Shown here: piece by piece, positions 35,364 to 43,140 of the stretch
How positions within the stretch are numbered: the stretch's first letter is position 1
Layout: each line of letters starts with the position of its first letter
NCBI GenBank assembly: GCA_022711755.1
Contig: JAKLEA010000026.1
Coordinates: 21,295-85,294 of the forward strand
Direction: 5' to 3'
Source: Planctomycetota bacterium
GTDB lineage: Bacteria; Planctomycetota; Brocadiia; SM23-32; JAKLEA01
Length of the DNA stretch: 64,000 nt
The notes under the pieces: generated by a model
What the model saw: the letters and a program-made list of their open reading frames with translations, nothing else
What the model was told of the DNA's origin: nothing
Databases searched by the model: none
Translations under genes and position numbers: made by a program

Positions 35364-38300
35364 TTATTGCTGCTCCTCGACGGGTAATGGCTCCGCCTTC
35401 ACGCCCAGCTTTGTCGCCAGTTCCTTTGCCTGCGGCAGCCATGCCGGTGTTTTCCTGGCCGCCTCGATTGCCATTTTCACGAATCGCCCCGCCTTTTCCT
35501 TGTCTCCCCTGGCGTCATGAATAACGGCGTAGTGATATGCCGCTTCGGGGTTCCTCCAAAGAACCGTTTCCTGCTTGGCCAGGATTTCCGCAGCCTCATC
35601 CAGTTTCCCGGCTTTGAACAGCACCCAGGCAAGCGTGTCGTCGCTCTCGATCGTGCCCGGCATTATCCTCGCCGCGTTTCGGGCGTGCTTCTCCGCCTCT
35701 TCCAGCTTCACCCCTTCCTCGGCGTAATGTTTTGAAAGCAACAACAGGAGGCGAACGTCCCACGGAGACTTTCGAAGCCCGTCCAGACAGGCCTTCTCCA
35801 GTTGCTCCCCGTTGTCATTCTTTGCATAGACTGCTGCCAGAAGCGCGTAAAGCTCCTGTTTCTCCTCCCGGGTATGCGCCCATTCACGATACAGGTTGAT
35901 GGCCTCCTGGTACTGCCCGGTCTCAGCGCAAAGGTCCGCAAGACGCTTCCTGCCCTCGCGCCACTGAGGCCACTTTGCATACATCTCCCGCACAAGGTTA
36001 ATCGTCTCCGCCGCGCGGCCGGATTCCAGCGCGCTTTCCGTCATCAGCCGTCCGATCTGCTGCTGCAGGAGAACGTCATCCGGAAACTGGTCAATTATCT
36101 GCCTGCCAAGATCAAGCACGTCGTCGTGCAATCCGACCTGGAAGCACAGGAAAATCAGTTCCTGGAGCGGTTTTGGATAAGGCTGCGGCTGCTGGCTCAT
36201 ACGCTGGAGCAGCGACTTGCACAACTGAGCAGCCTGCTTCCTTCTGCCCAGGCTGGCCAGCGTCTTGGCAAGGGTATAAGTATCCACCGGGGCGGACAAC
36301 GCCTGCGCTCTTCTGAATTCATTAAGCGCCTCCGGGTATCGTCCCAGCCGGGCATATAGCATTGCCAGAAGGCTTCGCACCTGCCCGTGGTCCGGGGCCA
36401 GGTTATCGGCCACCCACTGAGCCCTTTCCGCCGCAAATTCGTATCCTTCCAGCGTGGTCTGCAACTGGATAAAGAGAATCTGCGCCCGCAAGAATTCCTT
36501 TTGCTTTACCGCATAGGAAAGCGCCTCGCCGGACCGGGCGAAATCGCCCTTGTTGAACGATTCCACCGCCTTTCGGAAAGCGGTTACACGGTCGTCCTTG
36601 CTGATCGCGTCCATGATGTCCAGCAGCACAACTGCGCCGACCCCCTTGTCCTGCTGTCCCTCCTCCTTCTCATCCTCCGGAAGCCTGCCCGCCGCAAGCC
36701 TGTAGATCATGCCGCGGCGCGAGCCTTTCACTGCCTTGGTGTTTCGAAACACTCCGTCAGGAACATAGGAATAAGCCAGCCACGAACAGAAAGGAATCCG
36801 TGACGCGGGATCGCCGTCCCTGAGCAGGAAGAAGCCTGCTATGTCCTGCTGATTCTGGCGCGCCACGTCAAGAACCTTGTCCAGGTCCACGTCGCGGAAA
36901 GGCGCTCGCACGCACGGTTGCTTGACATACCACGACGTCATCTCCGGCAGATCGCAGACGATGATCTCTCGGTCAACCTTGCGTTTGATCAATTGCGCAT
37001 CAAGAAAGTCGAGCGTCGGCAGCTTGTAGCGCGCCTGAGACGTGGTGGCAAATCCGCCCAGGAAAGGCAGAGTCGCCACGAACACGAGCGTCAGACACAA
37101 TCCCCATCGCAATGCAGGCCCGCTCCATTCCATCTGCCACGCAGGATGCTCTTTCGGCCTGTCCAGAACGTCTCCGACCAACTGCGCCGCCCCTAAGACC
37201 ACCAGTGGCACGAAGATAGTCAATTCACGGGTCGGGCCCGCCGTGAATGCCGCCAACACGCAGTATATCGCAATACTAATATAAAGCGGCAGATAGAAAT
37301 TGCGCCTTGAGCGCTTTGTAAGCGCTTCGCCCAGCGCATGAGCGGCGAACAGCACCCCGCCGGCCAGCCCGCAACAATTGATGAAAGCCACCATCACATT
37401 GTCTGAGTTCTTTCGGGCCTTCCTCAGAATTCCGGGAAACTGGTTGACAATCAGCTTCCAAAGGCTTCTTCCGCCCTCTGTCTCTCCAAAATACGTCATC
37501 CTGAGATATTCATCCCGCAGCCATCCGCCTTGAACGTCGGACAGGAGGGTTCCCGTGGCGATGTTGAACAACGGATTCCCGGTCTTCATAGACACCCAGA
37601 CCAGGTAAGGCGCCACAAGCAGCGTAAAACCCACGAACAGGCCGACCGCGCCAATCCATCTGGCCCGCTTCTGGAAAACCAGGACCGCCAGAATCGGCGG
37701 CAGAACAACGATCAGCATCGCATAGGAAGTCAGCACCATCACGCCGGCCAAAGCCCCCAGGAAAAACAGGAATGGGGTCGAAAGCTTGGGGATATCGCTG
37801 TCTTCAACAACGCCTTCTTCAGGCGGGGACGTCATGGCAACGTGACCCAACATCCATAGAAAACCCGTCATCAGCGCGACTTTGAAGCACAGGTCCAGAC
37901 CATCAGTCGCGGCGGTGATAAACGTCAGATTCACAGCCATGAACGCAAGCGCCAGCCCAGCCACGCGCCTGTCCCCCCACTTGATAATCATGGCATAGGT
38001 CAACCAGACCGCAATCAACCAGAAAACACAGGAAACCCCTATCACGGTTGCATCAGACGCGCCGAATATCTTGAAAAACACTCCAAGAATGATCGGGTAT
38101 ATCGGCCGTTTATGAATCGCGGGAGTATCAGGCATCCTGCCCGTCACGGCCAGCACGTAAGGATCCATGACATCCGTCACAAACCCCCTGCCATCCGCAA
38201 TGTTGCGGGCGACCTGGGCCTGATCCATTACGCCGTAATCCCTCAACCTCCATGATTCCCCCGCTGTGAACTCTCTGCTCAACGAAAGGCCAAGCAGAAG

Positions 38301-38711
38301 CAGCGGACCGCCTACTATCAATCCCCACACGACCATCAACCGGGCAATCTGGTTGAAACCAATGGCGTCCTGCCCGCTGTAAAGCGGAGCAATGACCATA
38401 TGCTCGACGAACTGAAAAGCCTTCTCAGCCGGGTTGGTCGGCTTGTCAGGCGCTATTTCGCGGGCAATGATTCTCCCCTCGATCGGAGATGCCGCCTTTT
38501 CAACTGCTTTCTTCAGCGCGTCTGTGACGCGTTCCGTCGCAGGCGCGGGATTAGGTTCAAGCTCCTCGTCGTCCTTGCTCCCGGCGGCATCAGGGGACGA
38601 ACCTCCCGCGTCTTCGTCATTCGCGCCGGCATCCGGGATAGCGTTCTTATCGTCTCGTCTTAAAGCTCGAACAAGCCCGGCCCATCTTGAGCCGAAAAAA
38701 CGCATAGCCAT
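35364..38711 (-). CDS. GT-C-like membrane protein with C-terminal TPR solenoid (array member E, first gene)
   Basis: 1115 aa. A short basic start (MAMRFFGSRWAGLVRALRR) is followed by a D/E-rich linker (about 25-60), unlike the long basic ends of B-D. TM1 is FNQIARLMVVWGLIVGGPLL. The loop REFTAGESWRLRDYGVMDQAQVARN, with an Asp one residue off the position in member B, is followed by GRGFVTDVMDP and KRPIYPIILGVFF. Then come about ten helices, IIVCDLPEMTSWYVKQP, and TPRs ending DTLAWVLFKAGKLDEAAEIL. The ATG at 38711 has a GAGAGAGA purine run as ribosome site. It is the promoter-proximal gene of the array, separated from glgP by a 291-base divergent region with promoter-like elements on both strands. 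Confidence 0.77.
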   Translation of the reverse strand: MAMRFFGSRWAGLVRALRRDDKNAIPDAGANDEDAGGSSPDAAGSKDDEELEPNPAPATERVTDALKKAVEKAASPIEGRIIAREIAPDKPTNPAEKAFQFVEHMVIAPLYSGQDAIGFNQIARLMVVWGLIVGGPLLLLGLSLSREFTAGESWRLRDYGVMDQAQVARNIADGRGFVTDVMDPYVLAVTGRMPDTPAIHKRPIYPIILGVFFKIFGASDATVIGVSCVFWLIAVWLTYAMIIKWGDRRVAGLALAFMAVNLTFITAATDGLDLCFKVALMTGFLWMLGHVAMTSPPEEGVVEDSDIPKLSTPFLFFLGALAGVMVLTSYAMLIVVLPPILAVLVFQKRARWIGAVGLFVGFTLLVAPYLVWVSMKTGNPLFNIATGTLLSDVQGGWLRDEYLRMTYFGETEGGRSLWKLIVNQFPGILRKARKNSDNVMVAFINCCGLAGGVLFAAHALGEALTKRSRRNFYLPLYISIAIYCVLAAFTAGPTRELTIFVPLVVLGAAQLVGDVLDRPKEHPAWQMEWSGPALRWGLCLTLVFVATLPFLGGFATTSQARYKLPTLDFLDAQLIKRKVDREIIVCDLPEMTSWYVKQPCVRAPFRDVDLDKVLDVARQNQQDIAGFFLLRDGDPASRIPFCSWLAYSYVPDGVFRNTKAVKGSRRGMIYRLAAGRLPEDEKEEGQQDKGVGAVVLLDIMDAISKDDRVTAFRKAVESFNKGDFARSGEALSYAVKQKEFLRAQILFIQLQTTLEGYEFAAERAQWVADNLAPDHGQVRSLLAMLYARLGRYPEALNEFRRAQALSAPVDTYTLAKTLASLGRRKQAAQLCKSLLQRMSQQPQPYPKPLQELIFLCFQVGLHDDVLDLGRQIIDQFPDDVLLQQQIGRLMTESALESGRAAETINLVREMYAKWPQWREGRKRLADLCAETGQYQEAINLYREWAHTREEKQELYALLAAVYAKNDNGEQLEKACLDGLRKSPWDVRLLLLLSKHYAEEGVKLEEAEKHARNAARIMPGTIESDDTLAWVLFKAGKLDEAAEILAKQETVLWRNPEAAYHYAVIHDARGDKEKAGRFVKMAIEAARKTPAWLPQAKELATKLGVKAEPLPVEEQQ

Positions 38712-38825
38712 TCTCTCTCGCTCCGAACTGGAAAAGAGTTAATGAATCTACTTTTGCGCGGGCCAACGCCGACGCTTGAATCCGAACAGGCGCATTTACC
38801 TTCCGCTCCTGTATTCGGAATGAAG

Positions 38826-38854
38826 ATTATAATGTCAATCCTCAATAGTTTCCA
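38826..38854 (-). promoter_or_regulatory. Candidate promoter of the five-gene array
   Basis: On the minus strand TGGAAA (38849-38854), a 17-base spacer and a perfect TATAAT (38826-38831), about 110 bases upstream of the first array ATG. Pattern match only. A TTGACA on the same strand overlaps this spacer but lacks a spaced -10. Confidence 0.4.
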
Positions 38855-38890
38855 TATTCAAATTACATTTGGCCGTTCGCCATTCAACCC

Positions 38891-38919
38891 TTGACGCGGG
38901 ATGCCGCCACGCCTATGCT
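38891..38919 (+). promoter_or_regulatory. Candidate sigma-70-type promoter of glgP
   Basis: TTGACG (38891-38896), a 17-base spacer and TATGCT (38914-38919) give a leader of about 77 bases before the glgP ATG at 39003, which has a strong AGGAGG. Confidence 0.5.
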
Positions 38920-39002
38920 TGTTCTCTGGGATGAAATTGATCATGTTCTTGTAAGCGCCGGCCGGCGCACGGGAATGCCATGCCGACGCGCCAGGAGGAA
39001 AC

Positions 39003-41558
39003 ATGAGAATCAGAGTATACCATGTGACACCCCGCCTCCCCCAGGAACTCGAACCGCTGCGCGAGATGGCCTACAATATGTGGTTCTCCTGGCACTGGGA
39101 AGCCATAGATCTATTCAGAAGGCTTGATTATGACCTCTGGGAAGAAACCAACGGCAATCCTGTTCTCATGCTGTCCTCAGTGCCAGCCACTCGCTTTGAA
39201 GATGCGCGCAATGATGAAGGTTTTATGACGCACATGTTCCAGGTGTATGATGAGTTCAGCAAATACGTCCAATCCGGGGCTACTCCGAGCAGCGACGACG
39301 GTACCGGCAAAAACAGGACAATCGCCTACTTCAGCGCAGAGTATGGAATTGACGAATGCCTTCCCCTCTACTCCGGCGGACTCGGAATCCTGGCCGGGGA
39401 TCACCTGAAATCCGCCAGCGACATAGGCGCCCCTCTGGTCGCTATCGGCCTGCTCTACCGCCTCGGCTACTTCCAGCAGCGCTTAAGCCCGGACGGCTGG
39501 CAGCAGGAGGCTTACAACGAAAACGAATGGGCAAGCATGCCCGTCCAGCTTGTCAAGGACAAGGACGGAAACCCCGTTCGAATCTCCGTCCCGATGGGAC
39601 GGGAAACGGTCGTCGCCCTTGTCTGGCGCGTCAACGTCGGACGCATCCCCCTCTACCTGCTTGACACAAGCCTGAAGGAAAACCCGCCACAGCATCAGTC
39701 CCTTACCGATCAACTTTACGGCGGCAACCTTGACACGCGCATACGCCAGGAAATCCTGCTGGGCATCGGCGGCATGAGGGCGCTCGGAGCATTGGGGATA
39801 AAACCCGCCGTCTGCCACATGAATGAAGGTCATTCAGCCTTCCAGTCCCTGGAACAGACCAGACAGTTGATGCAGGAATACGGCCTAAGCTTCTGGGAAG
39901 CGAAGGAAGCCGCATGGGCTTCCAATGTATTCACAACCCACACCCCAGTACCCGCAGGCAATGACCGCTTCCCCCCGGACCTAATGGGAAAGTATTTCGG
40001 TGATTACACGGGGCAACTCGGTATCCCCTGGGACGACTTCATGGCCCTGGGCAGGGAGAATCCGAACGATCCTGGCGAATCCTTCTGCATGACCATTCTG
40101 GCCCTTAAAATGGCGGCCTACTGCAACGGCGTCAGCAAACTGCACGGAGACGTATCCCGCAAGATGTGGCGCAACGTCTGGCCCGGCGTCCCGCTGGACG
40201 AACTCCCGATCAAGCATATAACCAACGGAACCCACCTGCGCTCATGGACCAGCCATGACCTTGTTGACCTTTTCGAGCGATACCTCGGACCGCGTTTCAT
40301 GGATGAACCGGGCGACACACAAGTCTGGGACCGCGTTGACCAGATACCGGACGCGGAGCTTTGGCGCACGCACGAGCGGCGTCGCGAACGCCTTGTCGCC
40401 TTCGCCCGCCGCGTCCTGAGCAAGCAGCTTGAGAACCGGGGCGCTCCCCCGTCGGAAGTGGCCATGGCAGACGAGATACTCGATCCCAGCGCGCTGACCA
40501 TCGGCTTCGCCCGCCGCTTTGCAACTTACAAACGCGGAAACCTGCTGCTCAGGAACCCGGAGCGCCTAGCGCGCCTTCTTACGGACGCCGAGCGCCCAGT
40601 CCAGCTCATCTTCGCCGGCAAAGCCCACCCCCACGACAACCCCGGCAAGGAGATGATCAAGGAAATCGTCAACGCCGCCCGGAACGACAACTTCAGAATG
40701 CGCCTCGTTTTCCTTGAGGATTACAGCATCAAGCTGGCCCGTTACATGGTCCAGGGTTGTGACGTCTGGCTCAACACGCCCAGAAGGCCACTGGAAGCAA
40801 GCGGAACCAGCGGCATGAAAGCGGTCGCCAACGGCGCCATACATGTCAGCACGCTGGACGGCTGGTGGTGCGAAGGTTTCGCGGAGGACATCGGATGGTC
40901 AATCGGCAGGGGCGACGAGTTTGCGGACTATGAAGTGCAGGACCGCGTCGAGGGCGGCACGCTCTTCGATCTTCTTGAAAAGGAGATTGTGCCTGCGTTT
41001 TATGACCGCGGGCGCGACGGTCTTCCCAAGGCATGGATTCGCCGCATGAAAAGCTCCATTCGCCGCCTCGGCTCCGTTTTCAACACCCACCGCATGTTTT
41101 CCGAATACCTGCGGAAGTTTTACATCCCCGCAATGGAAAACTGGCATGCCCTCTGCGCCAACGGAATGCAGGAATGCGGAAACATCGCCCGATGGAGGCG
41201 CATGCTGCAAGACAACTGGCGCAACATCGCCGTTCTGGACGTGGCCACTGACGGAATGCAGGACCCGATGTCCGCCGGGGATTCCTTCAGGATCCGCGCA
41301 CACGTCCGGCTTGGACCGGTCAGGCCCGAAGACGTGCGCGTGCAGGTCTATTGCGGCGCCCTCAATCACGCAAGGGAAATCGCCCACGCATCCCTCATTA
41401 ACATGGAATCGAAGGGGAGTTCCGGAGACGGGGTCCACGCATTTGAGGCGAACGTGCGTTGCGACAAGGCAGGCCGTTACGGATTCGCCGTGCGCGTCAT
41501 GCCGCACAATGATTCCCTCCCGCATACATTCCAGCCCGGACTGGTCACTTGGGCTTAA
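39003..41558 (+). CDS. glgP: Glycogen/alpha-glucan phosphorylase (GT35)
   Basis: 851 aa. It releases glucose-1-phosphate from alpha-1,4-glucans using PLP. The N-terminus LPQELEPLREMAYNMWFSWH is the DUF3417-like extension of the short bacterial/archaeal phosphorylase class. YSGGLGILAGDHLKSASDIG, CHMNEGHSAF, FTTHTPVPAGNDRF and NTPRRPLEASGTSGMKAVAN follow, the last carrying the PLP lysine at residue 606. AGGAGG lies just before the ATG. It starts a plus-strand trio with an AccA-like gene 21 bases downstream. A short C-terminal domain (MQDPMSAGDSFRIRAHVRLG) looks like an added beta-sandwich, also seen in this subclass. Cytoplasmic storage-glucan breakdown is the likely role. Confidence 0.95.
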   Translation: MRIRVYHVTPRLPQELEPLREMAYNMWFSWHWEAIDLFRRLDYDLWEETNGNPVLMLSSVPATRFEDARNDEGFMTHMFQVYDEFSKYVQSGATPSSDDGTGKNRTIAYFSAEYGIDECLPLYSGGLGILAGDHLKSASDIGAPLVAIGLLYRLGYFQQRLSPDGWQQEAYNENEWASMPVQLVKDKDGNPVRISVPMGRETVVALVWRVNVGRIPLYLLDTSLKENPPQHQSLTDQLYGGNLDTRIRQEILLGIGGMRALGALGIKPAVCHMNEGHSAFQSLEQTRQLMQEYGLSFWEAKEAAWASNVFTTHTPVPAGNDRFPPDLMGKYFGDYTGQLGIPWDDFMALGRENPNDPGESFCMTILALKMAAYCNGVSKLHGDVSRKMWRNVWPGVPLDELPIKHITNGTHLRSWTSHDLVDLFERYLGPRFMDEPGDTQVWDRVDQIPDAELWRTHERRRERLVAFARRVLSKQLENRGAPPSEVAMADEILDPSALTIGFARRFATYKRGNLLLRNPERLARLLTDAERPVQLIFAGKAHPHDNPGKEMIKEIVNAARNDNFRMRLVFLEDYSIKLARYMVQGCDVWLNTPRRPLEASGTSGMKAVANGAIHVSTLDGWWCEGFAEDIGWSIGRGDEFADYEVQDRVEGGTLFDLLEKEIVPAFYDRGRDGLPKAWIRRMKSSIRRLGSVFNTHRMFSEYLRKFYIPAMENWHALCANGMQECGNIARWRRMLQDNWRNIAVLDVATDGMQDPMSAGDSFRIRAHVRLGPVRPEDVRVQVYCGALNHAREIAHASLINMESKGSSGDGVHAFEANVRCDKAGRYGFAVRVMPHNDSLPHTFQPGLVTWA

Positions 41559-41579
41559 ACCGGAAGGAACGGCAGCGTC

Positions 41580-42608
41580 GTGGCTGAACGCTTTGCATAT
41601 CCATTCGAAATTCCGATCCTCGATATTGTAAAGGAAATGGACGCTCTGCGCGCCGAATGCGATGCGGGACGAAAAGACGCGCAGGAAAATCTCACCGCGC
41701 TCCAGACCCGCCTGAACGACACAGCCCGCGGAATTGTAGCATCCCTGGACGCATACCAGCGCGTCCAACTGGCCCGACATCCGGAGCGCCCGCAGGCGCT
41801 CGACTTCATCAGCCGCATTGTTGACGACTTCATCGAGCTTCACGGCGATCGCCGTTTTGCGGACGACAAGGCCGTCGTCTGCGGTCTTGGAACGATATCC
41901 GGACGCCGATTCGCCATCGTTGGCCAGCAGAAGGGGCGCGACACGAAGGAGCGCCTCATGCGCAACTTCGGCATGGTCCATCCGGAAGGTTTCCGCAAGG
42001 CGCTTCGCGTCATGCTACTTGCGGAAAAATTCGGGCTGCCGGTACTGTCCCTTATTGACACCAAGGGCGCGGCGGCCGACCTTGAAGCCGAACAGCGCGG
42101 CGAAGGCTTTGCCATCGCCGAAAGCATTGCCGCAATGTCCGTCCTGCGCGCCCCGATAATCGCCGTCGTCATCGGCGAAGGCTGTTCCGGCGGCGCGCTA
42201 GGCATGGCCGTGGCCGATCGCATAGGGATGTTCGAGAATGCGTATTACTGCGTCATCACGCCTGAAGGTTGCGCCGCGATATTACACCACGACATCGAGA
42301 AGGCGCCTCAGGCCGCGGACGCCATGAAGATCACGGCCCGTGAACTTGCCGGGATGGGCGTCGCGGACGAGGTCATCCCTGAACCCCCCGGCGGCGCGCA
42401 CTGGAACCACGCGGCAGCCGCCGAATCCCTGCGCGAATTTGTCCTCCGCAGCCATGACGCGCTCGCAGCCATCCCCCTTGATAATCTGCTTTCCGCCCGC
42501 GCCGGACGTTATCGCAAACTCGGCGCGTTCCTGGAAGGCGAGGCAGCCGAATCCGAAGCGCTCAGCAGAGGAACAGAATTCGGAAACGCCTCCTCAAGCG
42601 CTGAATAA
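41580..42608 (+). CDS. accA: Acetyl-CoA carboxylase carboxyltransferase alpha subunit-like protein
   Basis: 342 aa, GTG start with a GGAAGGA purine run upstream. The AccA N-terminal helical segment (YPFEIPILDIVKEMDALRAEC...LARHPERPQALDF) and crotonase-fold core (FIELHGDRRFADDKAVVCGLG, QQKGRDTKERLMRNFGM, EGCSGGALGMAVADR) are clear. It would supply the alpha half of the carboxyltransferase that makes malonyl-CoA. Two things are odd. The usual IDTPGAYPG turn reads SLIDTKGAAADLEAEQRGEG, and the ILW region after CAA reads ILHHDIEKAPQAADAMKIT. The Gly-Gly oxyanion pair is kept. No accD is nearby, so the beta partner must be elsewhere, or this is an AccA relative with another acyl-CoA substrate. Confidence 0.85.
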   Translation: MAERFAYPFEIPILDIVKEMDALRAECDAGRKDAQENLTALQTRLNDTARGIVASLDAYQRVQLARHPERPQALDFISRIVDDFIELHGDRRFADDKAVVCGLGTISGRRFAIVGQQKGRDTKERLMRNFGMVHPEGFRKALRVMLLAEKFGLPVLSLIDTKGAAADLEAEQRGEGFAIAESIAAMSVLRAPIIAVVIGEGCSGGALGMAVADRIGMFENAYYCVITPEGCAAILHHDIEKAPQAADAMKITARELAGMGVADEVIPEPPGGAHWNHAAAAESLREFVLRSHDALAAIPLDNLLSARAGRYRKLGAFLEGEAAESEALSRGTEFGNASSSAE

Positions 42609-42636
42609 CCGGACTGAAACCGCCAGGACTCAGGAT

Positions 42637-43140
42637 ATGAAGATCAGTCCCCGATTGAACCTGCTTGTTGACGCCTTGATGTTGTTGTGCATGTGTTTTC
42701 TCGCCGGCGTTGGCCTCCTTCTGAAACATGTCCTTATTCCAGGACGCGAGCGAATTGAAGTCTACGGGCGTAATGTCGAACTCGCGTTCCTGGGCAAGGG
42801 TCGGCACGAATGGGGGGAGATACATCTGGCGATCGGAGTGGTCTTGTTGCTTCTCCTTGCCCTGCACATCATTATGCACTGGAACATGGTTGCGACAATC
42901 CTTCGAAACTCGATTCGCAATGCTGCCGCGCGATTCGTGATTGTCATCCTTCTGACTACGCTGTCTCTTGTTCTCCTGTTGTTTCCGCTTGCCGTACAAC
43001 CGTCATCCGCCGGGTTGGATAAAGAATACGGCGAGCGGAACGGTGAAATCCATGACGGACGAGGCGGCGCTCAGCATGACCCAGGACAGGGCGGCGGCAG
43101 GGGCGGCGCAAGACGGCGAAACCGGGCATCAGAACATTAG
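42637..43140 (+). CDS. DUF4405 / flavinylation-associated cytochrome-like membrane protein
   Basis: 167 aa. Helices lie at about 7-30 (LNLLVDALMLLCMCFLAGVGLLL), 62-86 (HLAIGVVLLLLLALHIIMHW) and 101-123. WGEIHLAIG and LHIIMHWNM provide the paired histidines typical of DUF4405/cytochrome b-like heme ligation. The tail (about 130-167) is Gly/Arg/His-rich and disordered. DUF4405 proteins often accompany extracytosolic flavinylated redox proteins, but none is adjacent. I chose the ATG at 42637 because the first helix starts there; longer in-frame starts lie within accA. Its TAG overlaps the TAA of the convergent histidine kinase gene (43137-43140). Confidence 0.78.
   Translation: MKISPRLNLLVDALMLLCMCFLAGVGLLLKHVLIPGRERIEVYGRNVELAFLGKGRHEWGEIHLAIGVVLLLLLALHIIMHWNMVATILRNSIRNAAARFVIVILLTTLSLVLLLFPLAVQPSSAGLDKEYGERNGEIHDGRGGAQHDPGQGGGRGGARRRNRASEH

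Noticed and set aside
40899..41981. 360-codon open frame on the minus strand over the glgP/accA junction
   Set aside because: It overlaps two conserved genes in antisense and shows no family motif.
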